Positions 15,001-25,804 of a stretch of DNA of 64,000 nt are shown here, piece after piece. The position numbers and the translations under genes are program-made. The first letter of the stretch is position 1. Every line of letters begins with the position of its first letter. The notes under the pieces are model-generated. The model was not told the origin of the DNA, ran no database searches, and worked only from the letters and a program-made list of their open reading frames with translations. Where the stretch lies: positions 44,128,426 through 44,192,425 of the forward strand of contig NW_026262679.1 in the NCBI RefSeq assembly GCF_021869535.1. The letters are read 5' to 3'. This stretch comes from Mytilus californianus. Lineage: Eukaryota; Mollusca; Bivalvia; Mytilida; Mytilidae.

Positions 15001-16098
15001 GCGGTACTGCTCAAAAGGGCCTGAAGATAATGTCCACTTTCTCCAGTGATTCTTTATATGTCATCAAGTACTGATTATATTGATACCAAAACCGATCCAA
15101 TATGTAACTACTACGGTGAATTTTGAACAACAGTTTTAAATGAAACCATTTTCGTATAAAAGTACATTTTTGAAACAGACTATAGCATTTCAAAATATGA
15201 AAAATGTGTAAATATTTGTGTTCAAACATCGAAAACTATTCGTTAACTACAAAATGTCATGCCTATTCTAATTTTTATAGTCTGCCATTCGAGTGAACAT
15301 TTCAATGTTCGAAGGGGATCATTTCTGTACATTTTCACTGAATTTGGTAATTTCGATAACAGCACTTGGATCGAGATTGTCATGTTTAAAAATCGATTTG
15401 TATATTGAAACTCTAGACGTGTACGTGCTTTTTTCAAACAAATCAGCAGAAGTTCAGAAAATGACATATTCTCTCCACAGTAAGTCAAAAGTCGAACCCA
15501 CCCTTGTTTCTAAGGTAAAACGCAATACATATATGAAACAGACTATAGCTTAAAAACTAGTTAATCAATAATTCATTTGTCACCAAAAAATACGGTTTCA
15601 CATCAAATATCAAGTAAAATTACTGTTTTTGACACTTTTTGAGCACTATGATAAAGAAATGTCGACGCTGTATAGATTGAAATAAACAATTAATTTCCCC
15701 ATAGGCGACAATGATAGCCTTTTTCGAGATACAGACTTTAAAAAGTTGATTTTTTTAACGAAACCTTGCTAGAATTAAAGAAAAGTTATTAGGACAGTAT
15801 TTTTTGGTCCAAAAAATATAGGTTCGCGTTGCTTTTCTTAGCGTAATTTGTACTTATCTCCCACGCCTATCAATTTTGCACTTAAAAATACGTGTCTCAT
15901 CCTAGCGTTTAAAAGACATCTCAGTTCCGTTAGGGCTAAGGAAAATAATTTATTTGGCCTTTGGTATAATGCAGAATGCACGAAGTCTCTAATAACAAAA
16001 AATAACGGGCGCACATATCAACCAATCAGGATTAGCTATACTCTTAATTCTGAATACCATGTTGCGCCCATAAAATCTAATGGTGTATTGTAACCTAT
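1..16098. repeat. Tandem satellite array, 1,296-bp monomer, about 12.4 copies
   Basis: The sequence repeats with an exact period of 1,296 bp (monomer starts at 1, 1297, 2593 and so on to 15553). Twelve monomers are complete and the thirteenth is truncated near 16,098. Copies are almost identical. The only differences I noticed are an A-to-T change at 724 (copy 1 against all others) and an A-to-C change at monomer position 756 in copies 5, 7 and 12 (5940, 8532, 15012). Each monomer carries four overlapping 80-89-codon open frames on both strands. These are mutually incompatible, contain no recognisable domain and are best read as chance. The array probably extends left of the window. It is either a recently homogenised satellite or partly an assembly product. 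Confidence 0.97.
15553..16098. repeat. Truncated terminal satellite copy with a 17-bp internal deletion
   Basis: This last copy follows the monomer until near 16,061, where 17 bp (atgctcataaaatggct in the other copies) are missing. It then rejoins the monomer and diverges for good near 16,098. It marks the right edge of the array. Confidence 0.9.
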
Positions 16099-17855
16099 AT
16101 AGGAATGCTCAAACCCAAATATTGACAAGCCAAGGTGGTATAAATATTTGAAAACTTTGGGAGCTATATGACTAAATCCATCAACTTTGCATGCGGGATT
16201 GTAAACCTAAGCCTCTTATTAATTTCAAATTTATGAACGGAGAGTTTAAGAAAAGTATGTTTAAAATCATGCGAGTACCGAAGAACTTACTATTGAGGTG
16301 ATGATACACATAGGTATCACTTCAACCAAGTGTTAGGAAATTAAAATAACACTATAGAGCTGGTGTTCTGAATTTTCATTCATTCGAATTACTTGGACTT
16401 TTATTTATGAATGGGCATAGATTTTGTTTGAAAGCACAAAATTTATGATTATATAAAGAAATTATGATATAATTCAAGCTTCCAAATAGTGAATTTTCTT
16501 TATAAGAAGCATTATCCCCGACGAGGTTTCCTTTTGAACACCCCTTTATATATTTCTGACCTGATTTCAAAATCTTTATTTCTATAAACTCCGAAAGACC
16601 CAAAATCTTGGTCTTACTAAGATATTAGATGATTCAACAATGGTCTACGCTCCCCTGACAGAACGTTGTCCACGTTACTACAATCAGATCTGGGCAGAAA
16701 TTTTCTATTCTGATTGAAATTGCTTTTACTCGTATTTGTCAAACAAATTAAAGAGTTTATTTCAACTCTTTCCTATCTTTTCTGTGAGACCCTTAAGTTT
16801 TCTATCAAACTCGGCCTGAATAGAAGCGGTCTTTGAAACCCGTTTCTTCTGTACAGACGACTGTCATGAATTGTCCGTTCTTGACATTCCTTTCTCACCT
16901 GTGGTGTTTGAATATGGCGACACAAAGCTAAATTCTAGTCGTCGTTTCAAAACACAGATTTTGTTCCATACGCAACAAATAAATGCAATGTACCATCGCA
17001 AATTTCAAATTTTATAGTATAACGATATGCAGGTAACATTTTTTTTTGGTAAATGACGAGAACATTTAGTGTAATTTAGATCAATTGAACGCAGAAATTT
17101 AAACTCAAGGCAGTACAGGTACGTGTATCTACACAGGTACAGTACCCCATGACGTAAGATAATTTCATGTCATTGATCAACTTGATGTTTTAAATTCAAT
17201 TATAAGCAATCTCTGGAATAACATATTATACATATAATAACTAAAGTAAGTCTTTAGTAAGTATTTTTTCTAAAAAAAATTCATATAAAATCTGGTACTT
17301 TCAATGAACATTTTCTAAGTGGACAAATTTTTGATGCGGACTTGTTTCTGTATTGGTATAATTAAAAAAAGGTTTTAACCTTAAAAATACAGATTTCAAA
17401 ATATCAATCATTTGAATCATGTTGTCTTAAAATGACCGTTTTAACTTTGGTGTAGACAATTCGATGACTTTACTACAAATTATGTATTAATAATTAATCA
17501 AAGTGAAAGTGAACAAAACTAGCACCAAAGTCGCAAACCGTGACGACCTCGAGAATCAGTTATTCTTATAAACATTATAAATTTGTTTGAAAAATCAGTT
17601 AAGTGGTTTGTCTTTTAAAAAAAGGAAAACTTCAGTTTACAAATGTAGAAACGGTTAAAGAATGGTAATCGGGAGTTGATGCTCATAACTTCAGATTGTC
17701 TGGAACTATACAAGGGGGTAAATAAAGCTACAGAATTGCGCTAGATTTGAGTGCTGTGTTAATTTTTAACCTTGACTGCGATATCGATAGCATGCATTTG
17801 TTCTGTTGTACCTGTTATATCAAATGAAATTGTCTAAATGTAAAGAGATAAATTA
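16099..17855. other. Gene-free AT-rich spacer
   Basis: No splice-bounded exon, RNA gene or recognisable repeat could be supported. The longest open frame (minus strand, 16376-16603, 75 codons) has no family resemblance and no flanking splice signals. Confidence 0.6.
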
Positions 17856-17857
17856 GT

Positions 17858-18495
17858 CCTGGCGGACAAATATTACTAGTATAAAAAGTCCATGGTTACA
17901 GAATTTACTAGTATATTTAGTCCGATGTCAGTAATTTATGTCCCCAGACTAATTTTCCTAGGAATTTATGTCCATGTCATCAGTATTCCTAAGTATAAAA
18001 ACGTCCATGTCCTTTATTTTACTAGGAAAATGTGTAATAAAAGAAATCATTTACATGTAAACAATGGAATTTTTAATTCTTATGTTTAAATGTTGTTTAA
18101 CAGTTGTGCATTAATAGTTCTTATATACGTAAATGTCTGATTAAAGAAATGAGATTTTATCTTCTTAATTATAACACATTATTTCATTGTGCTGTATTCA
18201 TTGTAATAATGTACTGAAATATGGGCCTTTGTCAATTATTGTAATTGTGTTTGTGCCAATAAAATATTTGTATAAAATATTTGTATTAATCTTTTTATAA
18301 AATGTGTGTCCCCAGACTAATTTTCCTAAGAACTCATGTCCAGGTCATTAATATTCCTAGGTAAAAACGTCCATGTCCTTTATATTAATAATTTAATAAG
18401 ACAATTTGTAATGAAAGATATAATTTACACGTAAACAATTGAAGTTTTAATTGTTATATGTTTTTAAATTGTTTAACAGTTGTGCATTAATATTT
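17858..18495. repeat. Direct duplication with CCTAGG-type palindromic boxes
   Basis: About 180 bp starting near 17,940 recurs near 18,308, in the same order and with modest divergence. Both copies contain ttcctag-type boxes roughly every 20-35 bp, mixed with 'gtccatgtcc' motifs, and end in a shared stretch around 'aacagttgtgcattaata'. Related box clusters reappear at 19,340-19,400 and 20,555-20,720, where 'tggcggacaaat' also recurs. No open frame is associated. Confidence 0.75.
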
Positions 18496-19315
18496 CACTG
18501 TTCGTAAGGGTTCTGCGGAACCCAATGTCTCGCCTACTTTTGCTGTTGTCTATGTTTTCAGTGTGATAGGGGAATGCACATAATAGATTTACAGTTAATG
18601 AAATAAAACGTTTGAAATGTATGAAAAAAGTTATGCTTGTAAAAAATGAATACAGTATGCAATCAAATCTATATATTTATAAAAGAGTTGAAACATAAAT
18701 TTATTGAATGGGGAAAAATTATTAAAAACTGTCCTCTTGATACTATCTTTTGATTGTAAGAAGCTTCTGTCCAAGTTTGGTAAAAATCCAGGATGGTTTA
18801 TGAATCTAATAAATGTTTTTAAAACTTTAACTGCAGACTGTATGTAAGAATAACTGGAAGAAAAACTAAGTCCATTTATAAGTAATATACGGAAAAACAG
18901 GAAATACATTTTTACAAAATTTCATTCTAGATACTATCTTATGATCATAAACAAGCTTCTCTCCAAGTTTGGTAGACATCCAGGATATTTTAAGACAGTT
19001 ATTAAAATTCTAAAAACTTTAACCACAGAGTGAATGTAATGTTAACTGGCAGAAAACTAAGTCCATTTATAAGTAAAATACGGATAAACAGGATTTTTTT
19101 TACAAAATTTACTTCTGGATACTATCTTATGATCATAAACAAGCTTCTGTCCAAGTTTGGTAGAAATCCAGGATAGTTTAAGAAAGTTATTAAAATTTCA
19201 ATAACTTTAACCACAGAGTGAATATTTCTGGACGCCGCCGCCGCCGACGACGATCACGGAATGTAGGATCGCTATGTCTCGCTTTTGCGACAAAAGTCGC
19301 AGGCTCGACAAAAAT
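18495..19315. repeat. Dispersed mollusc-type repeat with three internal tandem copies
   Basis: The left end reads 'gcggaacccaatgtctcgcc' and the right end carries 'tcgctatgtctcgctttt' followed by 'gtcgcaggctcgac'. I recall both ends as belonging to an abundant bivalve repeat. Between them a unit of about 190 bp occurs three times, each containing 'aagcttctgtccaagtttgg' or a near variant (near 18,760, 18,950 and 19,140). A short (GCC)n-like stretch follows near 19,232. It is non-coding. Confidence 0.7.
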
Positions 19316-19469
19316 GTTTTTTTTTTTAACTTAACAAACTTTTTTTTCCTAGGAAAATTGATATAACAGACTTTTATGATGTACATAATTACAAATGTTC
19401 CTTTCTAAATTTTAATATTTTATTTGAAGAATGTCTTAAGAAATAAAATTTTAAAGGGACTTTGTATAT

Positions 19470-19556
19470 GTAAGAGAATGATAATCCCTTTCTTCATGAT
19501 TAAGTACGAGCGTTAGCGAGTACTTATCATGAAGTAAGGGATTATCATTCTCTTAC
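19470..19556. repeat. Long imperfect hairpin
   Basis: Arms of 37-38 nt (19470-19507 and 19520-19556) are reverse complements with one mismatch and one bulge. The loop is about 12 nt. The arms contain 'agagaatgataatccctt' and its complement. It is probably the end of a foldback element. Confidence 0.85.
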
Positions 19557-20540
19557 AAACTTAGAATATCGTAAAGTGCTCAAGGCTCAAATGATCTCTT
19601 GATTGGTTTTATTCAAGAATTAATTTCATTGTCAGCATGGTCAGTGTAAATGAAATGTTTATTATTGATGCATGACTTCACTTTTTAGCATTTCATTTAT
19701 GGGTTAGTTTTAGTGATGTAAGGACTGTTTTTTAATTTGGGAAATATTTTAAAAGTGCATTATAGACATTAGGTGACACAACAGTACAAAGAAAAGGTGG
19801 GAATTGTAGTTGTTTCCTGATTGTGAGTATGAATGTAAATCATGTAATATTTTAGTGAGGAATTATCCTTTTTCTATTTACAGTTTAAATAAAAAAATAC
19901 ATTTAAGTTACAACTTATTTTAAAACACAATCAATATTTTGGTCCAGCTTTATAAAATCAAATACTATTTCATAAAGTGAGGGAAATGTTCTAATAAAAT
20001 GCCCTTAAAAATTTTGAATATATTCAAATTCCTGTTGCTTTTTTTTATTTTATCAGAATATTGGAAATAGCTATTCTCCCCAACAGCTGTTTCAGTAATA
20101 ATAGTTTTGGAAAGTAGAAGATTAAGGTTATTTTTTATTTTCAAACTTTTTTTTTGGCATTAAGTTGATATGGTTTATTTTTTTGGGGTAATTTGAAGTT
20201 ATTCATATACCCGGTATTCATAATGACATTCAAGGTACAAATTTTACTGCACCAGTAAACTTCAACTTATTTAGATTTGTTTATTTGTTTCACAATACAC
20301 CTTTTAGTCAGGTTCAGTAATTGTGATAAATCCTTTCAATCTGATAAATATGCTTTGGGGCAGTTGTAACTCATTTATAGAAACTCTTTGTTTTGAACTG
20401 TAAATAGACCCAAATAATAGGATAATCCCTTACTAAGAACATGATTTACATTCATTCTTCACAATTAAGAGCCATCAAATTCTACAATTTCATTGGTCGA
20501 GAGCACTTTGCTATATTCTAATTTCATAAAAAAAATTAAA
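19557..20540. repeat. Element with inverted sub-terminal copies
   Basis: The segment from about 19,561 ('ttagaatatcgtaaagtgct') recurs inverted at about 20,490-20,522. The 19,825-19,890 stretch ('atgaatgtaaatcatgt', then 'ctatttacagttta') recurs inverted at 20,395-20,460. Together with the adjacent hairpin this suggests a decayed foldback or MITE of about 1 kb. No transposase remnant was seen. Confidence 0.5.
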
Positions 20541-20935
20541 AAAGTGATATATAAAAGTTTTCCTAGAAAATAAGTGCCAGACATATTTTACTAGCTATGG
20601 ACTTATTTTCCTAGGAAAATTTATCCAGGGACTTACATCCCTAGTAAAATTATGGTAACGGACTTGATTGCCTAGGAAAAAAAGTCTGGCGGACAAATTT
20701 TACTACCGGATCAAATTTACTAGCTGTTACATTAACACCAGTGTCGATAATAATAGAACATAACTTGTATAATCTTCAATGGTAATAGTTTTAAACGTGT
20801 TATGAAAGTCTTATTGTTGATTGTTTTGAATTTCTGTTTCATATAATCATACAAAATGTCAAGCTTTGACGTGAACATTTGAGGAGGTTAAAGTAGCCTT
20901 TTTTTTACAGTTTTTTTTGCTTTACAGCTTGAAGT

Positions 20936-21040
20936 ATGGTGTCTGGTGTAATAAAACAGCTGTACGATTTTGTTGTTGCCGTCATTCAATTAAGAGAAGA
21001 TATCAAACGTTGTTATTACTATACAAAAGCTACAGTATTG
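20936..21040 (+). CDS. Four-pass protein gene, exon 1 (residues 1-35)
   Basis: It starts at ATG 20936 (context gaagtATGg) and encodes MVSGVIKQLYDF... The donor is GTAAGG at 21041. It holds the N-terminal cytoplasm-like segment and the start of the first membrane span. Confidence 0.7.
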
Positions 21041-21608
21041 GTAAGGTTAAATGACAAAATAAAACTACAATACAGTACTTAAATATATCACTACCTTCCA
21101 TTTATTAAATCAATATCTAGATGTGGTAGTATTGCCAATGATTGATGATTGTTTTCATTATGTCCAGTGACAAATTGATTGCCAACGAGAAACTAAATTT
21201 TTTTTTGCATTTTAATTGTTTGTCTACTTGCAAATGTTCTAAACATTTAAATACAGAACCAGGCTAGACGAATTATCCTCGGTTTGTTTGAAAAGTGTTA
21301 CAGTACCTCCATTTTTAAGATTAGATAAATAGCCTTATTCCAACCCATTCAATATCGAAGTAATTAACTTTTTCATACAGTTTTCAGCGCTGCTTAGTCT
21401 TACCTGCGGAGTATACATTAGACTCAGTACTTCAGAGGAAGACTCAGATTTGGCAGTTTTATCTACAACATCCTACATCTTTATTACAACTGGAATCGGT
21501 GTATTATTGGCTTTATTGGTCAACAGGATACTCTACAACTCCCAAGTAATCTTCATCATTTGGGTAGGTTCTAAAATTCATCTGGTATTTCAAATGGGGA
21601 TCTCTCTC

Positions 21609-21681
<73 letters not shown>

Positions 21682-24600
21682 TATGTATATATAGTTATAC
21701 TTATATACGTGTTTGAAGGTTTAAGAGATAAGGGATAAAAAGTAAGAGACGGTAAAAAGGTGACAATCAAAAACCATAATTCGATTAAAAACATACAATG
21801 CCATGACTAAAAGAAACAACAGTACCACAAAACACTACACAGAAAAGCAATTTTAAGATTAAGCAACACAAAACCAACAAAAAACTCACAAGTCAGAAAC
21901 TTCGTCTGTGTTTGTCTTTTGTTAGATCTTAATTTTTTTTTAAGGCTTTGCTGTTAATGGGAAATATTTGATAGTCTTCTATTTTTTCACAACTTTTTAT
22001 ACAACTCAGAGCAATCCATAGATTATCGTATTTTATTTCATATCAGTCAAGAATTAGCTTCTCTTATTGGATAACAAGGGGCCACATGACATTCTTTATT
22101 CTCTAGTAAAAAATTCTATCGGTCTTTAACAGAAAAAAACTGACCAGAAAACCGGTCGTTAACGGACTTTTACATGTTAATGACCTGTGGGGCGTGGTTT
22201 CTCTGTTTAGAGTGATGTCCCTTTAATAAAACGCAATCGCGATTCAGACGTTTGGAACATGGCTAAACTGGAAGGCACGTCTGCTACAGACAACTCAAAT
22301 AATCGTTTTGCCGTACTTTCCGATTGTATAGAGAGAAACTACTCAGCAACAAGAATTATAAAATTATAGAAAACTTTATTTTGTATTCATATACTGAAAA
22401 ATTGCACTTAATTGAATGGCAGTGACTTATAGTTATCACTATGACTGGTCTTCACTATTTCCTATAGAAATCGTACAATAACTCGAGTTTGCTTTGAACA
22501 ATTTGAAAATATGAGAATTTTTAAAAACATGGTTCCTCAATGAAATAAACATAATAGTTATTGAAGAACTGGTCATTATCGTGATACATGGACTGCCCGT
22601 AAGACAGTCCAAATATCACGATAATGAGGGGCCTGATGGGTTATTTTCGTTCTTCGTGATCGGCGCATTTTCGCTATCGTGATCCGTTTTTCTAAAGATT
22701 TATTTTTTTTTATATTTTCGTGATCCGTGATCATGGAAATTTATTTTCTGTGAATCGTGATTGACAAAAAAATCAACTCGTGAATCGTGATGAGACCCCT
22801 CCATCAGGCCCCTCGATAATGACCAGTTCTTCAATAACTATTATATAAGTATAGTCACCTGTCTATTGTTGAAGATTGTTAGTTGAGATCTCGATGTATT
22901 TTGGTTATGTGTTCGTTGGGTTGCTGTCTTATTGACATATACCCCAATCTCCTTTGATTTATTATGAGTGATCAAAGCCCCTTAACTCCTGCACACATTT
23001 AAAATGATAATTGATGACTGACAGCCCTCAGTATGAAAGCTCTATTGCAAACGATATTAGAGGAGTACTGTTCATAAGATGTCCGATTGAGCTACTACAA
23101 AAAAAATATAATAAATTCATGTATGAACGTTTTCCAATTTCTTAAGAGATGTCAATCAAAATGGGGACATAGCATGCATGTTCAATTGCACATTATAAAA
23201 AGAATTCTCTTCGGACAGTCGGACTGATGGAAATTATTCACTATATCGCAGTGCATCGGGGGTCAATAATGAGAGTAATATATAAATAAAAGGAGGATTT
23301 GGTGTAAACGTTAATGAGCTAGCCACGTACAACACAGTACAACTAAGAAAGATGTATACTGTTACATATATAATATTATAGTACAATACAAAAAATTTCT
23401 ATACTGTATTTTTTCGGTATATTAATACATAATTAATTAACACTGACAAACTGTTTAATCTATGTTATAAGACTTTTAAATTACTTCCAAGCCAAAGTCA
23501 GAAACAGTAAATCAACAAAAGATGAAAATATAAAAAGTGAAACAATTTTCTCTTTAACAGAATATTTTGTACTTTTGTGCCGGAATAATTGGAGAATCGT
23601 TTTCAGCAATAACAGCATTCCAGTACATTTCACCTGTAAGTACATCACTGAGATATATGTATAAAAAAGACGGAAGGTACCAAAGTGAAAATCAAAACAC
23701 AGAAGTCGAAGAGAGATCGACACAATCATGGCAAAACACAGAAGTCGAAGAGAGATCGACACAATCATGGCAGAACACGAGTAACGACAAGAAGACATAC
23801 AATAGTCTATAAAATGCTCGTACGTCTGAGTAACAGGGACCAGACAACAAAAAAAAGGGGTAATCTGAGGTTCTCAGGAAGGATTTGCACATATCTTGCT
23901 TCACATTTGATATCCGTAATGTTACTACTATAAAGTACATGTGATGAAATGATTTTCCATTACGTTAAAGTTGAATAAATATTCCTTTGACATGTGTTCT
24001 TTATAAGTTGATGTATCATGTATATAAAATTATGAATAAGATAACACATAAGTGTCAATACCAATGTCAATGGATGTAACACCCAATAGGAATTAGTGCA
24101 AATTAGTCAGCAACCATACAACACAAGATAACTAATGAATATCTAGAGATCAGCTTATACGGTTTCCAATTATGCGACAGGCAATACAACAAACAAAGCT
24201 AAACACTCAAGGTATTTCAATAGGGCGTAAGCGTTATCAAAGCTAATGCTATTTGCATTCTGGTGATCTGCAATAATCGGTGCCTCTTTATCAGCAGAAA
24301 TTTAATGGTTTTACATTAGCAAATAATCAGTTTATATAATTTAATGTTCTCTAACTGTTGCTTCCTTATCTATTACCCTTTTAGGAGCACACCAAAGAAT
24401 ACTCACACACTACCAGATGGTTCTTAAATCTGATCATGTTTACTGGATTCAGTTTGACTTTGTTACAGGTAAATGTAAAAACGTCACACTTCGCATTTTA
24501 TGAACAAAAAATGAAGGCTAATGGCTGAACATGATTAAGATTATAACACAATTTTGACTGCTGTACCCCAATTTTTGACATTTTTACTTATGTTTGTTTG

Positions 24601-25587
24601 TTTTGCTCACACACTGTTGTCAAGATAATGGAATTCTATGTGACTGTCATAAAAGAGAGATTTAGCTAGCTATAAAACCAGGTTTAATCCACCATTTTCT
24701 ACATAAGGAAATGCCTGTACCAAGTCAGGAACATGACAGTTGTTTTCCATTCGTTTGATGTGTTTGAGCTTTTGATTTGGCCGTTTGTTAAAGAGGACTT
24801 TCCGTTTTGAATTTTCCTTGGTGTTCGGTATTTTTGTTATTTTACGTTTTACTTATTATATCATACTGAAAGCCAACTGGTATACTAAGGAGAAGAATTT
24901 CTTTTCAAGTAGAGGAAAAAATATGTTTTTAATAGACGGAAAGCCGGATATTTGTTACAACTTTTATTATTTAACATTCACTTTTTGGGTTGGATAAGGA
25001 GATAAAAGTTAGGCGAGTTATTGCAAAAATTGAAAAAAATATAAATACGCTAAATTCTGGGAACTAGTAAAAAAAAGGGTCTTGCATTGATTAAGGAATA
25101 CACAGATTCACGGAACTGCTAGCTGATTGTATTTAATATACTGTTCTAAGAAAGAGTAACACAAGAAACTCACAGTTTTCCTTAATCTTACCTAAGAAAA
25201 GCAATGCTCTTTTCTTTTTACATAAAAACGTTACCAAATAATATAAGAAAAAATATGTATAATATTCCAAATATAATTCTCCAATAATTCAAGAAAAAAA
25301 TTATGAGTGTATCATTCCGAATAGAATTGGTTGGAAAGCGCATGCAACATTGTAGGTTATAAAAAAAATCCAACCAGTCAGAACCGCTTTAAATCAGAGA
25401 AATTAATTTTTCTTATTCTGTATTTACTATAACTAGCCCAAACACACTTTGAACAGTTATGAAAACTGAAAAGGACATACGTTTATTTATGAAGTGTCTT
25501 TAAAATTCGTAGCTATCATTTCAGGTATTTGCACTGGCTGCTTCCATGACTTGGCTTATGCTCAATGTGGAAAGGAAAAAGGACTGA
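20936..25587 (+). CDS. Four-pass membrane protein of 169 residues (five coding exons), unknown function
   Basis: Five exons with consensus AG/GT borders, all in phase 0, join to one open frame: 20936-21040, 21381-21563, 23561-23635, 24385-24468 and 25525-25587. The predicted protein is 169 residues. Hydrophobic segments lie at about 33-48, 66-82, 91-113 and 134-163, with an acidic loop (STSEEDSD) between the first two and a basic C-terminus (ERKKD). Size and four-pass layout recall MARVEL-like or other small tetraspan proteins, but no signature residues allow a family call. The ATG at 20936 is the first in frame. A CAG preceded by a pyrimidine tract at 20924-20926 suggests an upstream 5'UTR exon. 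Exon 3 can also be read through its donor (see separate entry). Exon structure is good; function is unknown. Confidence 0.75.
21381..21563 (+). CDS. Four-pass protein gene, exon 2 (residues 36-96)
   Basis: The acceptor is CAG at 21378-21380 and the donor GTAGGT at 21564, both phase 0. A second CAG at 21385-21387 would break the frame. It encodes the rest of span 1, the acidic loop, span 2 and the start of span 3. A pure TC microsatellite follows in the intron. Confidence 0.8.
21601..21676. repeat. (TC)n microsatellite, about 38 units
   Basis: An uninterrupted TC dinucleotide run apart from one G near 21,621. It lies just inside intron 2 of the four-pass gene. Confidence 0.98.
21725..21905 (-). 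repeat. Retroelement 3'-tail repeat, minus orientation (family B)
   Basis: Degenerate copy of the repeat seen on the plus strand at 30,540, 46,025, 51,900 and 60,265: 'gataagggataaaaagtaag' up to 'acaacagtaccacaaaacac'. It lies in intron 2 of the four-pass gene. Confidence 0.55.
22551..22844. mobile_element. MITE-like element with perfect 31-bp terminal inverted repeats and nested palindromes
   Basis: Positions 22551-22581 are the exact reverse complement of 22814-22844. Inside are a second hairpin ('atcgtgata'/'tatcacgat', 22578-22624, with inner 'ggactg'/'cagtcc') and a third pair ('ggggcctgatgg'/'ccatcaggcccc', about 22627-22812). The core is rich in repeated 'cgtgatc' and 'cgtgaatc' motifs. 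The 'ggggcctgatgg' pair may be the ends of one element nested in another. It lies in intron 2 of the four-pass gene and has no coding capacity. Confidence 0.8.
22905..22962 (-). repeat. Short dispersed repeat fragment (family A), minus orientation
   Basis: The 'gttgctgtcttattgacat...ccccaatctccttt' stretch is a decayed inverse of the 'ggagatgtggtatgattgcc' family found at 29,235 and elsewhere in this window. Confidence 0.5.
23561..23635 (+). CDS. Four-pass protein gene, exon 3 (residues 97-121)
   Basis: Acceptor 'ctctttaacag' ends at 23560 and the donor is GTAAGT at 23636, phase 0 at both ends. It encodes NILYFCAGIIGESF... up to QYISP, which completes span 3. Confidence 0.8.
23561..23812 (+). 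CDS. Alternative terminal exon 3 of the four-pass gene (read-through, stop at 23812)
   Basis: If the GTAAGT donor at 23636 is not used, the frame stays open to TAA at 23810-23812. This adds a hydrophilic tail containing two in-frame copies of a 13-residue unit (NTEVEERSTQSWQ, 39-bp tandem repeat at 23697-23774). A poly(A) signal AATAAA lies at 23974-23979, about 160 nt downstream. The resulting protein would have 179 residues, three membrane spans and a charged tail. Intron retention with early polyadenylation is inferred. The tandem unit could instead be neutral intronic sequence. Confidence 0.4.
   Translation, partial: NILYFCAGIIGESFSAITAFQYISPVSTSLRYMYKKDGRYQSENQNTEVEERSTQSWQNTEVEERSTQSWQNTSNDKKTYNSL
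23974..23979 (+). terminator. Poly(A) signal AATAAA for the exon 3 read-through form
   Basis: Canonical hexamer in 'gttgaataaatattcc', downstream of the stop at 23812 and inside intron 3 of the longer transcript. Confidence 0.45.
24385..24468 (+). CDS. Four-pass protein gene, exon 4 (residues 122-149)
   Basis: Acceptor TTAG after a pyrimidine tract ends at 24384. The donor GTAAAT starts at 24469. Phase 0. It encodes EHTKEYSHTTRW... and the first half of span 4. Confidence 0.75.
24580..24845 (+). repeat. Dispersed retroelement-derived repeat (family C)
   Basis: Shares 'aaggaaatgcctgtaccaag' and 'tcgtttgatgtgtttgagct' with 45,425-45,670, and more weakly with 55,960-56,080. I recall it as a common mussel repeat, possibly retroelement UTR. 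It lies in intron 4 of the four-pass gene. Confidence 0.7.
25525..25587 (+). CDS. Four-pass protein gene, exon 5 (residues 150-169 and stop)
   Basis: Acceptor 'atttcag' ends at 25524. It encodes the end of span 4 and the basic tail NVERKKD, with stop TGA at 25585-25587. Confidence 0.75.
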   Translation, partial: VFALAASMTWLMLNVERKKD

Positions 25588-25798
25588 TACATTTATTTTT
25601 CTTCCATCAGTAAACAATGGTGTCATAAGTACAAAGTATAAGTTAACAGACGAATTCATGACATTTTAACAACTTCTAAAATGGTCATAAATTGGACTAT
25701 ATATTTATGTATTAACAGAATATATGAAAATTATAAAATTATTTTTTTAAAGTGCTGGACATTCTGTTTGTTGAATGATATCCATTTTCATTTGTTTC

Positions 25799-25804
25799 AT
25801 TAAA
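25799..25804 (+). terminator. Possible poly(A) signal ATTAAA of the four-pass gene
   Basis: The variant hexamer lies 212 nt after the stop codon. Nothing closer fits as well. Confidence 0.35.

Noticed and set aside
1..16093. Repeated 72-89-codon open frames on both strands of every satellite monomer
   Set aside because: They overlap each other on opposite strands, have no start context, domain or splice logic, and a single A-to-C variant truncates one of them in three copies.
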